A program made the position numbers and the translations under genes. A stretch of 64,000 nucleotides of DNA from Batkoa obscura (taxonomy: Eukaryota; Entomophthoromycota; Entomophthoromycetes; Entomophthorales; Batkoaceae), in the NCBI GenBank assembly GCA_030770535.1, contig JASVEC010000020.1:682001-746000 (forward strand), read 5' to 3'. Of this stretch, positions 51,526-62,942 are shown piece after piece. The notes under the pieces are model-generated. The model saw only the letters and a list, made by a program, of their open reading frames with translations, was not told the origin of the DNA and ran no database searches. How positions within the stretch are numbered: the first letter of the stretch is position 1; each line of letters starts with the position of its first letter.

Positions 51526-52972
51526 CTCTGTTAAATATCAATATACTATTTCTTTCTGATTTTTATAATTCCCATTCTTATAGATTGAATTATTCATGTG
51601 TGATAAAAATTATCTATTATTAAACACATGAAATCTATACATTTATTTATTAGTTTTTTCAATATTCTTCTTTAAGCTATGTTTGAGCTTAACAACTATC
51701 TTAAGCTTAATCATCATTTTAATATCTAAAGGATTTTGAATATTTTTATGGAACGCTGTGTTTGTAACATTAATATAGATTATAATATATTCAATAATTG
51801 TATAAAAAACAAAAAAAAATTTCGCATTGTTAACTAATGTAGCATATTTACTTTTATAACTGTTTTAGTTAAAAATAGTAAAAAAATTGAATGTCAACAA
51901 AACCCCAATAAAACATAATAAGCTTAAAATTCTACTTTTAGTTATGATCAGTATTCTTAAAATTTGTTCTTAAATTTAGCAGAATATCAAATGCGGGAAA
52001 ACTATTTACATCTCCTATATCATTGTTGCTTTTAGTAATGATTTTTACGCTCTCTATGTTTATTTATTAGAGGCTTAAAGTGAGATATACCTTTTCATCA
52101 TTTATGTCAAAAGAATAAATTATTGAGATTCATAATAATTTATATTGTTAAAATATCTAAAAATATCCTAAAAATGAAAAAATAAAAATTCATTATTGAG
52201 CTTTAGCTTAAAGGTTCATACACTATCTTGATCTAATTAACATAATAATAAGTTTAATTTAGTTACACAAAAAAGATACTTTTAATTTTTCACTTGAATT
52301 TTTAATATTAAAGTTACTCGATTATCACAAGATAATTAAGGAGTAGATGAGAGTAATTCTTTTTCAGTTAAATCAAAAAGTATCCTATTTTATTAAAATA
52401 ATATTTTTAACCATAATTTTATTATAGGGAATAAAAAAAATTCTAAGCTTATAGTGAATAATTTATAAGCTATAGGCCTGTAAATGTACTAAAATATCGA
52501 ATCATCTTCCATGTGAAGAAATAGTGGTAACCAATTTGTATTGAAGTTCTCAATTCCATACCTAGAATTGATAACTCATTCAATCCTCAAATTAGAAAAC
52601 AACTCATTAAAGTGATTAAATTGCACTGCAGAAACTTCTTGCTTTATAGTAAAAGCTGTTATTAAAGTGACTCTGTCATAAAATAAATCATTCCTTATCA
52701 TAAAATCTACTTTGGCTTTAACTAATTAAATACCCCATCCAACCTAAATGCTCACTTTAATTTAAAAGTTTCCCTGTTAAAGCTTTTCATTTATTTTATG
52801 ACAAAGTCATTTTAATAATATAGATTGTTATGTATTATTTTGGAAAAAAGTTTAACATCAGAATCTTATGCATCACAGGCACAAAAAAGGACTTAACAAG
52901 TTGAAGAAAGTCGATTCCATTTAAGGAAATGGGAGTATTAATTAAAATCAGAAGCTATATCAAGTGAAAACA

Positions 52973-52980
52973 TATAAAAG
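52973..52980 (+). promoter_or_regulatory. TATA box of the MFS transporter gene
   Basis: TATAAAAG, a good TATA consensus, lies 64 bp upstream of the ATG at 53037. Initiation about 30 bp downstream would leave a short leader before that ATG. Confidence 0.5.
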
Positions 52981-53036
52981 GATAGAAAAATACTACATTG
53001 AAAAATTATCTTTTTGATAGCAAAGACAAACACAAT

Positions 53037-54500
53037 ATGGATAATAAAAATATCGGAAATGAAGTTGACCCAAATCATTTATTTAAACGTTTAGATAACC
53101 TCAACTGGAGTGCTTGGCACACAAAGTTGACTATTATCCTTGGTGTAGGTTGGGCCTTTGATTCTTTTGAGATTACTGTTGTATCTTCTATGCTTAAAAA
53201 TTTGAAATTATATTTCAACGTCAATGCCCAAGGAGCTGGTGCCATTACTACCGTATGGTTAATGGGTGCTTTAGTTGGTGCTTTAGGTTTTGGTTATTTC
53301 GGTGATAGATTCGGAAGAAAGCTTTCTTTTGTTGTTACTATTTTATTTTACTCTTTGATGACTTGTATTACCGCCGCTTCCTTCCATTATCCTTTCTTTT
53401 TGGTATTCCGTTTCTTAACTGCTGTTGGTGTTGGTGCTGAATATACTGCTGTAAATTCTACTATTTCTGAGTTCATTCCATCGAAGCATCGTGGTAAAGT
53501 CAATACAATTGTTATGAGTTTTTGGGTTGTAGGTGCTTTAGTTGCTAATGCCATCCAATATCCTATTTTGCAATATTTAGACAAATCTTACAATTGGAGA
53601 ATTGGGTTTGCCATTGGTGGATTAGCTGCTGTTTTTGTTTTAATTGTAAGGCATAAACTTCCCGAATCCCCCCGTTGGTTATTATCTCAGTCTCGTTACC
53701 AAGAAGCTGAGGAGGTAGTTACATTTATTGAAATGTCTTCTGGTCAAGCTAATAACAAATTTGAAACTCCACTATGTGAGAATTTGATTGCTTATAAGCC
53801 ACATGAAAAGATGTCTTGGTTTGCTGTTGTTAAAAGTTTATTTGTTAAATACCCATTCCGTTGTGCATTTGGTATGATCATGAACGCATCCCAAGCATTT
53901 GCTGATTATGGTGAATCCAATCTTATGTCTTTAGGTGTATTCGATAATGCTAATATCAAAGATGGTGACGTTTCATTGACATATTTATATGGTACTATTT
54001 GTTCTATTGCCTCCTATATAGTTGCTGCTTATTTGATTGACAAAATTGGTAGAAAATTCCTTTTGCCAATTGTTTATACCAATGCCATTATCGCATCTAT
54101 AGTGCTTATTCCAGCTTATTATTCTTCTAATGTCAAAGCAGCTATCCAAGGTGCGCATTGCTATTACATCTTTTCTTACTTTGCTGTTATGGGTACTGTA
54201 TATCCAGCTATCACTGAAGCCTTCCCAACCCATTTGCGTGCTACTGGTATTGGAGTTTCAGTAGCTGCTGGTCGAGTCATTGCAGCTGTAGCCCCTTATA
54301 TTTTACTTGGTATTTATGATCCCGAAGGAAAAAGAGACGTTGTTGGATCAGCAGTATGTATTGCTGGTTTCTTAGCTACAGGTTTATTGATGTCTTTGTT
54401 CTGGTTCAAATATGGTATTGATGGTAAAGGCAAATCGCTTGAAGAGATGAATGGAGAATCTGCCGAAGTAGATGCTACCGACAAAGCCTTTAAAGCCTAA
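53037..54500 (+). CDS. Major facilitator superfamily transporter, substrate unknown
   Basis: Single-exon proton-linked transporter of 487 residues. The open frame extends 13 codons further upstream, but the first codon there is TTG and the TATA box sits just before it, so I take the ATG at 53037 (MDNKNIGNEVDPN). About twelve membrane helices are visible. Signature motifs: FGDRFGRK in the loop between helices 2 and 3, ESPRWLLSQSRY after helix 6, and DKIGRKF in the second half, matching the sugar/organic-solute branch. WAFDSFEITVVSS at helix 1 carries a membrane Asp, suggesting H+ coupling and resembling bacterial-type organic acid or phosphate/aromatic symporters more than hexose carriers. The codon usage is richer in GC than its surroundings, as in highly expressed genes here. 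Substrate cannot be read from sequence alone. Confidence 0.85.
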   Translation: MDNKNIGNEVDPNHLFKRLDNLNWSAWHTKLTIILGVGWAFDSFEITVVSSMLKNLKLYFNVNAQGAGAITTVWLMGALVGALGFGYFGDRFGRKLSFVVTILFYSLMTCITAASFHYPFFLVFRFLTAVGVGAEYTAVNSTISEFIPSKHRGKVNTIVMSFWVVGALVANAIQYPILQYLDKSYNWRIGFAIGGLAAVFVLIVRHKLPESPRWLLSQSRYQEAEEVVTFIEMSSGQANNKFETPLCENLIAYKPHEKMSWFAVVKSLFVKYPFRCAFGMIMNASQAFADYGESNLMSLGVFDNANIKDGDVSLTYLYGTICSIASYIVAAYLIDKIGRKFLLPIVYTNAIIASIVLIPAYYSSNVKAAIQGAHCYYIFSYFAVMGTVYPAITEAFPTHLRATGIGVSVAAGRVIAAVAPYILLGIYDPEGKRDVVGSAVCIAGFLATGLLMSLFWFKYGIDGKGKSLEEMNGESAEVDATDKAFKA

Positions 54501-54892
54501 TACTAATATGTGGATCATATAGGTTCAAACTTAAGTTGTTTCTTTTTAATAAATATTTAATATAATTTAAAACAAATTCGGAGGCCACCGTATTACATAA
54601 TAACTTTCAAAATATTAAAAACTAGTTAAACTAATTTGTTCGAATGTCCATTGATTTTAAAAATAAGTTTAACTTGCTAAGAAGCTACTATAGTTATATT
54701 TATTAATCAAAGTCGAACTTCTGTATGCGTTGTTTTTAATTTAAAGGAGATGGATCCCAAATAACAACTTTATTAATATAATAAAGTCAATTAAATAATA
54801 GGATTAAATGGCCAAGACGTGATAATATTTCTACGATTGTAGTTTACTAATTGGAGCTCAGCAAAACTGAAATCCTATTCTCAAGCGATCCA
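54501..54892. other. Intergenic sequence after the MFS gene
   Basis: AT-rich 3' flank of the transporter, with no gene or repeat recognised before the LINE fragment begins. Confidence 0.5.
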
Positions 54893-55600
54893 TCATTCAG
54901 TAAATATGGTCTGAGCCAAAGGAACTAGTCTCTTTTGTAAAAAAGAAAGATAAGAAGGTAGGATGGAAGTTGGAAAAGTAAGCAACAATATCATTAATAT
55001 CATATATATAATTATGTGGAAACAATGAATAGCCAAGATGTTATGATACCACAGGTTTTGGCTACTGAAGCATGTAGAGAATCGATACTCAACTGAGTCT
55101 CCAAGTGAACTACAATATGGGCAGTATAAATCCACTTCAGGTTTGTATATATGAATCTTGTTTTTGATAGAGAAAGCCCAATTAAACATTTTTACCAAAT
55201 TCACTGCTCAATTGAATTTAGGCCATGTTAAGAAAGTTGAATGAGGAGGGGAGGTAGGTTTGTATAAAATTGAGCAACAGTCTTGATTAAACCACTTCTG
55301 TAGATTCTTAGCAAGGTGGGAATTGAGCGCCATAACTCTAAGTTGTTTCATAAGATAACCAAGGATGGTTAACTACTTTAATACTGAATTGTTTGAAATT
55401 TTTATATTAAAGTTTTTCTCCAAAAAAGTTGGATCAAGAGTTTTGCTTAACTGGGTTAAATTTGAAGGGATAGCTCGTCAGATTTAGACTTTAGCAAAAA
55501 AATTCATCTCTGCAAGTTGTAGTGTGTTTTTATTTTATGATAAGATGTGGAAGTTGCAATAGCTTTTTCTAGATTATGAAGATTTTTGTAAGTTGTATAG
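54893..55600 (-). mobile_element. 3' fragment of a non-LTR retrotransposon (LINE)
   Basis: The minus strand at 55204-54893 encodes INKF-type sequence with CPYCSSLGDSVEYRF followed by STCFSSQNLWYH. This is the CxxC...H/Y...C zinc-binding tail typical at the C-terminal end of LINE reverse transcriptases (zf-RVT type). In the canonical motif an H stands where this copy has Y (VEHRF versus VEYRF), so the finger is probably degraded. Further upstream on the same strand (to about 55600) short open pieces such as ALNSHLAKNLQKWFNQDCC fit the same ORF but are interrupted. No polymerase domain lies in the window, so this is a dead 5'-truncated fragment. Its boundaries are approximate. Confidence 0.6.
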
Positions 55601-55638
55601 GAGACCCAAAGTTGTATTTATTTATTTACTTTCAGAAC

Positions 55639-55723
55639 GAAGCCTACCTAAGGAATCGAAGGTTTGGCTTCTCAGGTGAGTCGGATAACGATTGAGAGCA
55701 GCCAACCACTAGAGTAACTCACC
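55639..55723. other. Two adjacent GC-rich stems of unknown origin
   Basis: Two perfect short inverted repeats lie side by side in a patch richer in GC than its surroundings: GAAGCC (55639) with GGCTTC (55666), and GGTGAGT (55675) with ACTCACC (55717). It could be a structured RNA segment, part of the neighbouring LINE, or a SINE-like relic. I see no tRNA-style A and B boxes. Confidence 0.35.
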
Positions 55724-56382
55724 CCTAAATTATCATTTGTGCTCGTGGTTAATATCTCAATAAAGAAGCCCATTCAACTTTCTAGAAGGGACAGCTGCGC
55801 TTTTGAACTTAAAAAACTTAGAATTTTATATACATTGCTTGTTTAATAACTTTTTTAAATAAAAATAGTAACAACAGGACTTTCTTATGCTTTTATAGAC
55901 TTTAAATATAAGGGGTTGTCTGAATTAGTTTCATTATTTTATCCAATTTTTGAAAAATTTTGTATTTTAAAAACTTCGCTTAAAATTTTGTAAAATCAAA
56001 TCTTTTATTAAAACAAAAGTACCCGACACAGTTTTAAATCATTCTACTATAGCTCATACTGTAAGTTAGTTGAATTTCTACTAGATCTTAAGTACATATT
56101 CTTATAAAACTTTATTAAGAAATGTTTATTATTGACCACTTTATAACTAACATTGCAGATTTGTTATCAAATAAATAAGCTATTTTAATCTTACAATTAC
56201 ATTATTAATATATTGATAGCTAATGAATAGCCGCATGGGAGGCAGTAGTTAGCCCCAAAACTATAATTAACCATCCTTATGTAGTACAAGTAATATAACA
56301 ATAGATTCTACATATTATTATAATTACTTGCTCTTTGACTATTCATTAACTTAGCTATTAACAACTTAAGTAATCTTAACAT

Positions 56383-56485
56383 TTGGGGCTGTTTTTTTTG
56401 GCTTCATTACTTTTTCTATCTTTTAAGCACTATTTGAATGGAAAATTTGTTAGTAAAATTCTTAAACAAAAAAATGCATCCCCAT
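56383..56485 (+). mobile_element. MITE-like element, copy 9, inside transposon 2a
   Basis: Complete copy: TGGGGCTGTTTTTTTTGG at the left, CTTTTAAGCACTATTTGAATGG in part as core, and ATGCATCCCCAT at the right. It occupies the exact position of a ~370-bp deletion in transposon 2a. Confidence 0.88.
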
Positions 56486-56725
56486 ATCTTCTATTTTACC
56501 TAATGCTTCAAAACTACTTTCCTATTTTGAAAGATTCCAAAATGTCCATCAATTATACTTTTTTCTAACTGTATACTGAGTACATATATTACATAAATCT
56601 GTTTTCCTTGCTGCGTTTTTAAAATTATTTGGTATATATTTAAAAGATGGTGACTTAGCTACTGCTTTATCTTTCAAATCATTAAAATATTTACTGTATA
56701 TCATTCTTCTACTTTTATTTAACAT

Positions 56726-59194
56726 ATGGGGCTGTCCTAATTGGTTTCAGAATCTACTTAGAAATTAATCCAAATTTAAAATTCCAAGTTTGTGTTCAAT
56801 ATAACGGTTAAATCTAAAAAGCCTAAAATTAAATGTCTCTATTTAAAACTTATTTTAATTGTTTCCTTTTCTTAAATAGCTAATTTTCCTAACTATATAT
56901 TTTATGTTAGTTCTGTTAGATATTTAACAGATATATAATATATAACTATATGATTATATAATTATATAAATACATAATTATATAAACACAGTTATTTGAC
57001 TTTATTTGACTTTATTTTTTGTTGAAATAAAAATAAAATCCAAACTTTCATAACTAAACTTCGAAATGGAATTTTTGAAAACTTCAATACAATAGGGAGG
57101 AGTACACAATATAAACATTGTAATTCATTTACATCAATTTTAAGAGCTACTTATAACAACCCAAGGTTCATGGAATTTTATAATAAAACAAAACAAAGAA
57201 AAGATATATTATCAAAGTTTACTATCGATAATAATAAACTTAATCAAGTAATGTATAAAATTAGTGCTTTAAGGGAAACAGGAAACAAAAGTCAGCAAGT
57301 AGCGTTATTATCAACTATAGCTTCAGTATATTCTTTTGATGAATGCAAGAGTTTTAGGTTTAATATAAACAGAAATCAATATGATTATTCAAAAACAAGT
57401 AATAATAATAAAATATCAACATTAAAACCTATTATTAAAAATACAAAAAAAATTAAAGATGACCAAATTGAAACTATTATACAATATTTACTAAATGATT
57501 CAACTATTTCATCAAGATTTAATAAAAAAAATAACGATAGTAAATATTCATCAGATAATATATATATATTAAATTAAAGTAGAAGAATGATATATAGTAA
57601 ATATTTGAATGATCTAAGAGATAAAGCAGTAGCTAGGTCAACGTTCTTTAAATATATACCAAGTAATTTCAAAAATCCAGCAAGAAAAACGGATCTATGT
57701 AATATATGTTACCCAGTATACAGTTAGAAAAAAGTTATTTGAAAATAAAATAAATACAGCAAAAAACAAAACAGAGATAGAAGAAATTTTCAACGAAGAA
57801 GAAAAATTATACAAATTACATAAATTCTGTGTTGATACTCAAAAAAACACATTTAATGAAACTATCAAAAAATTAAATAACAAAAGTTGTATAATAGTTT
57901 TAGATTTTAAACAAAATATGGAAATAGGAACAAGACCAGATTCAATAAATTTAGATCATTATAATAAACAAGCTATATCAGTATTAGGCTTTGGTGTATT
58001 ATATTTAAAAGATGATAAAACAATAGGCAAAGTTTACTTTGATTATTTATCTGAAATATTGAATCATGATTCAGCATATGCAGGAGATTGTTTAATCGAT
58101 TTAATCTCTACAGAGCTTCTATTTAAAAAGTTTACAAAAATTAATATATGGGCAGATACAGGAAATCATTTTAGATCCCAAGAGTTCTTACATTATATGT
58201 TTAAAGAAATTCATAAAATAAATAGTAGTTTGAATGTTAATCTTAATTTTTTTGCTGAGCATCATGGAAAAAGTATAGTTGATGGACATTTTGGAAACCT
58301 TTCAAAATGGAAAAGTAGTTTTGAAGCGTTAGGTAAAATAGAAGATATCGATCAATTAATTTCAAGATTTGAGGCTTTTATTTGCGAGCATAATAAAATT
58401 AATAACTCGACTGTTAATAATGGGAAAACAGATATAATTTTTAAAAAGTATAAAAGAAACAAAAATACAAAAAGAATAATAGAGATGCAGGGCATTAAGA
58501 AGTATTTACATTTTATTAAACATAACAATAAACTACATTGTTATCCAGTATCTGATACATCAAAAAAAAGCGATATAGTCCCAATTAAAGTTATAGAGTC
58601 TATAGAAAACAGAAAAATTAAAAGATCGATCCCAGCTTACCTTACGAAGATAACAGAGAATTTAAAAATTTCGATATTTACTAAGCAAGTAAGTAGTTTG
58701 TTGAATGATAGAAATAGATTGTTAAATGTTAGGATTACTTAAGTTATTAATAGCTAAGTTAATAAATAGTCAAAGAACAAGTAACTGTAATAATATGTAA
58801 AAACTATTATTACTTGTACTATATAGGGATGGTCAATTATAGTTTTGGGGCTGACCACTCCCTCCCATGCAGCTATTTATTAACTTGGCAATATATTAAT
58901 AATGTAATTATAACATTAAAGTAGTTTATTTATTTGATAATAAATCTACGATGTTGGTTATAAAGCAGTTGATAATAAATATTTCTCAATTAAGCTTTAT
59001 AAGAACATGTATTTAAGATCTAGTAGAAATTCAACTAACTTACAGTATGAGCTATAATATAATGGTTTAGAACTGTGTTTGGGTACTTTTGTTTTAATAA
59101 AAGATGTGATTTTATAGAATTTTAAGCGAAGTTTTTAAAATACAAATTTTTTTAAAATTGGATAAAATAATGAAACTAATTCAGACAACCCCAT
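56726..59194 (+). mobile_element. DNA transposon copy 2b, full length, nested in 2a
   Basis: A ~2.47-kb element with both ends: ATGGGGCTGTCCTAATTGG at the left and the reverse complement of ATGGGGTTGTCTGAATTAG at the right, flanked by AT. It lies in the opposite orientation to 2a. A near-palindromic AT tract (about 56924-56985) follows the left end, as in the other copies. Its transposase is nearly complete but has no start ATG (ATC at that position) and two single-base gains. The ends and length define the family unit best. Confidence 0.9.
57026..58742 (+). pseudogene. Transposase gene of transposon copy 2b
   Basis: Open from about 57026, where the initiator corresponding to copy 1 is ATC rather than ATG, so translation could only begin at 57170 (MEFYNKTKQRK) or later. 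The first segment runs to 57577 (DNIYILN), where one extra base relative to copy 3 ends it. A second extra base near 57708 (TGTTACCC, against TGTACCC in copy 1) breaks the zinc motif region. The last segment, from about 57730 through 58742, is clean: LHKFCVDTQKN, IVLDFKQNMEIG (first catalytic D), a WADTGNHFRSQEF motif, AEHHGKSIVDGHFGNL and a basic end. Undisturbed, the protein would be about 570 residues. It is a DNA-cutting transposase by fold inference; the superfamily is not identified. Confidence 0.8.
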
Positions 59195-59850
59195 ATATAT
59201 ATATATTATCTGATGAATATTTACTATCATTATTTTTTTTATTATAAAATTCCATAAACCTTGGGTTATTATAAGTAGCTCCTAAAATTGACGTAAATGA
59301 ATTACAATGTTTGTATTGTGTGCTCCTCCCTATTATATTAAAATTTTCAAAAATCCCATTTCGAAGTTTAGTTATGAAAGTTTGGATTTTACTTTTATTT
59401 CAACAAAAATAATGTTAAATAACTGTATTTATGTAATTATATAATCATATATATTATATATCTATTAAATATCTAACAGAAATAACATAAAAAATATAAC
59501 TAGGAAAATCAGCTATTTAAGAAAAGGAAATAACTAAAATAAGTTTTAAATAAAGATATTTAATTTTAGGCTTTTTAGATTTAATTGTCACATTAGACAC
59601 AGATTTAAAAATTTTAAATTTGAATTAACTTCCAAGTAAATTATAAAACCAATCCGGACAACCCCAATAAAGTTACTAAAGTTGAGATTTTAAGTATCTT
59701 TACAAAGTGTTAAAAATTAAAATCGTGGTAAATCAAATATTTTAGAGAAAAGACTAAGCTTTATTTGATAATTTAACAAGTGTAATTGTAGAGTCGAATA
59801 GATTAGAGCAGGATAATGAAATAAGAAATTAAAATGTAATAATTCATTAT

Positions 59851-61416
59851 CTAGCCTTCTAAAAGTTGATCAATAGTTTTACCTTTGGTTTCAGGAACAA
59901 AGAATAAAACACCAGCCGCAAATACAATAGCAATAACAGCAAATATAAGGAAAGTAAAAGCTTCAACTTGTTTCAAAATAGAAGGGAAAACTAAAGTAAA
60001 TATAAAGTTAAATAACCAATTAGTAGCCATAGCTACTCCACTTGCAGCTGGCAATTGATCACTTGGGAATAATTCCGATACAATCATCCATGGGATTGGT
60101 CCAATTCCCAAAGCAAAGATAGCAATAAAGATGAAGATAAAGACGGCTACCATGACATCAATCGCTAATTTTAAGCCAACAGTTACTAGAATGGAACAAA
60201 TTGCAGTGCTAATTAAAGTAATGATCATTAACCATTTACGACTTAATCGATCAGCAATAAGGATGAAAACAAGAGTAAATAAGATGAAGACTGCATCCGT
60301 TCCTAAAGCTAAATAAGCGGCATTTTCTTTACCAAAAGCGAGGGAGAAAATTGTAGCGGAATAAAATAAAATACCATTGATACCGCACCATTGTTGAGCA
60401 ATATGTACCATTATACATATTAACATATGCTTTAGTAACTTTTTGTTATTTAAGATGACCTTGTATGGATTAACTTTTTGACCTCCGTTGAGTTTATTTT
60501 GTCTATCAACTAAATCTTGAAATTCTTGAGTTGTATCATACCCACTTCTTAATTTAATTAAATTTTCTTTAGCTTGATCTAATTTCCCTTGAGAAATCAA
60601 ATAAGCTGGTGTTTCAACACAGAATGGGAATAAACCTAATTGGATAAGTGATGGTATACCAGTAATAGCAAATAATACACGCCATCCAGGGGCATAATTC
60701 AATGGAATACTAAATCCATGAGATAAAAATACTCCTGTTACTAACATAATTTGAAAAATCCCACCTAAAATATAAAATTAGCATTCATAATACTATATAA
60801 AATAAAATAACTACCCAAAGCTCCATGGCCTTTATGAGTGGCCACTTCACCGATATAAGTAGAGACGGTTACAAGAGAAACACCACTATTATTAAAATAG
60901 TTAACATTAATAACTTATATTAAATATGTTAATATAATTACCACCCCATACCACAAATAAATCGCCCAACTCCAAATTGGCCAAGAGTGGTAGAAGTACC
61001 AATTAAAATACCACCAACAATATAAAATATATTGTTAAATAAAATAGCATTTCTTCTACCAAACCAAACCAATAATTTGCTAGCCAATATAGCTCCACAT
61101 AATCCACCTAAAGCCAATAAACTGATAATGACACCCCTGAAATCTTATTAGTTACATTCTATTATAAATACAATTATCAGTAATTATACCATAATAATTC
61201 TCCAGCAGGCAAACAATCTGGAAAACCTTGGCTATCATAAATTTGTTGATCACATATACGAATTTTATGTTCTACAATGTTACCCACGCCAATATTATAA
61301 CCAACATTAAAAGTGGACAAAGCGGCTAAAGAACAGGTTACAATTAGATATTGATTCACTTTCATTTCTCGTGAATCTTTAGCTTCATGTGTAAGTATAT
61401 CCCCATTTTTCAACAT
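59851..61416 (-). CDS. Hexose-type sugar transporter (MFS, SP/GLUT family)
   Basis: Plasma-membrane facilitator or H+ symporter for hexoses. Four exons (61416-61190, 61136-60942, 60885-60815, 60764-59851) join in frame to 468 residues with about twelve membrane helices. Family motifs: FGRRNAILFNN after helix 2, the STYIGEVATHKGHGALGG segment, CVETPAYLISQGK (PESPR-like) before the central loop, QQWCGINGILFYSA in helix 7, ADRLSRKW, and PETKGKTIDQLL at the end. QQxxGIN with PETKG is the SP/GLUT signature. The ATG at 61416 starts MLKNGDILTHEAKDS with helix 1 after it. A large extracellular loop carries two Cys (ICDQ, DCLP). The length fits GLUT-like carriers rather than the ~570-residue yeast HXT proteins. 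Confidence 0.92.
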
Positions 61417-62051
61417 TTTTGAATTGGAATATGCAATATTAGTTTATATACAATTAAAATGTAATGATTGTTTTTTTGATTTTTTATATGTAGATGAGAT
61501 TCGATTTGAGAGTATTTATATACTATTCATTATAATATTTTATTTTTATATTTTTTGGATAAATTCATTAGTTTTTTTATAATGATCTCACATAACTTAT
61601 ACTAATAAAATGGTAAAATTAGCCGACACATTGCTCCTTAATTTTTATTATAAATCACAGCACTTAAACACCATATATTTTATTATAATTAACTATTCTT
61701 ATCATCTTCAATTTTACCCTTGATTAATACTTTTTTATTTCAATCTTCAATATTAGCAGTGTTGCGCAACTAACTTGCTGAAAGTCATTTTTTATTTTTA
61801 AATAAAATAAATTAATATTAGATATATATATTTAATATTAGATGTATATATTTAATATTAATATAAATAAATACTTATGTTTTATACTCAAGGATATCTG
61901 AAACTTGCTTTTTGATCAACTAGTCCTAACATCAAGCTATTAAAAACTAAAATATCTTTTTATTAATATCAAAGTAATCTTAGTAAGTGAAATCATTGAC
62001 CTTTGATTATTTACACTAGGAAAGATTCCAAGTTGTTGTTGCCAAAACTTG

Positions 62052-62121
62052 ATTTATTTAGTAAAACGCGATATTTATTTACTTTATTTAGTAATAAAAA
62101 ATCGTGTTTTACTAAATAAAT
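62052..62121. repeat. Long imperfect palindrome (hairpin)
   Basis: Left arm ATTTATTTAGTAAAACGCGAT pairs with the right arm, whose reverse complement is ATTTATTTAGTAAAACACGAT; one mismatch in ~21 bp. The ~25-bp spacer contains another TTTATTTAGTAA. It could be a small TIR element or a protein-binding palindrome. Confidence 0.75.
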
Positions 62122-62942
62122 TAGGTTTTAGGAATAGTCACTTGAAACTTCTCTCAATGTTGTTTAAAGAGTAATTAGCCTAAATAACAAAAAAACAAGT
62201 ATATATACTCGGTTGAAATGAGAAGATTAATTAAATAGTACAGTCTCGGCTAAAATGATAAGGTGGATCAATTATACACATTCTTAATTACTATTTCCAT
62301 GGGCTTATTAATAGATATTAAAAGGTATATTTTTGATGGTTGAAAATTAGTTGATAGGATCAAAGAAATGAAATTCAATAAATTTTAAAATAATTTTAAG
62401 TATCGAATTGATTGTTTTATAAGTATGATTTTTCTAGATATACGAGTATAAGCTTGTTATTTTATTCTTATGCTTCTACCTTATTCTTATGTTTCGAAAA
62501 TCTTGCATTTAACTTCAATTCCTGAAACTTATAAAACCCTTAAAGTCTCATTTTTACTTTACTAGCCATCAAAATTTTAAATTAGCAATGTATGTTTTAT
62601 TAATAAAATATCCCGCTTTGACCTACCATATTATTATTTTCATCTAGATTCGATTACATCACATTCAACATTTACATCAATTTCAATTAAAAATTTAAAT
62701 AATTATAAATCAGACAATACATTGATTAACGATTTGAATACTAAATATGTTTTTTACCCAGGTTATAGTATATTGATTAGTTACCATTTTTATACGATTT
62801 TACATTTATTATCATATCGTATAATATAAAGCATGCAAGTAAATTCACTTGAAATTTAATAATACAATAATTGTATTGCCCTTATGTATTGATGGTGATT
62901 TACTTATGTTGTTTGATGTCAATAACTGATATCTTGAATCAT

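Larger units (their letters stand above)
48511..53036. other. Large gene-free interval rich in MITE copies
   Basis: About 4.5 kb without a coding exon I can support. It contains four MITE copies (48779, 49109, 49697, 49917) within 1.25 kb, a direct repeat at about 51452-51525, and the TATA box of the downstream transporter at 52973. Confidence 0.6.
55910..59667 (-). mobile_element. DNA transposon copy 2a, internally deleted host of a nested insertion
   Basis: An older copy of the same family as copy 1, in the same orientation. Its pieces are 55910-56382, 56486-56725 and 59195-59667. Compared with copy 1 it lacks three blocks: about 370 bp where a MITE now sits (copy 9), about 545 bp after ATCAATTATACTTTT, and about 350 bp after the ATTTACTATC segment. 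Both outer ends survive (AGGGGTTGTCTGAATTAG; reverse complement of TGGGGTTGTCCGGATTGG). The second transposon 2b is inserted at an AT-rich run. It cannot encode transposase and would be a non-autonomous derivative. Confidence 0.85.

Noticed and set aside
52998-53036. Upstream extension of the MFS transporter by 13 residues
   Set aside because: The codon at 52998 is TTG, not ATG, and the TATA box at 52973 is too close upstream for it to be inside the transcript.
56383-56568. Open frame MGLFFLASLLFLSFKHYLNGK
   Set aside because: It is the MITE read in one frame; the same string recurs at 62960 because the MITE recurs there, not because it is a protein.
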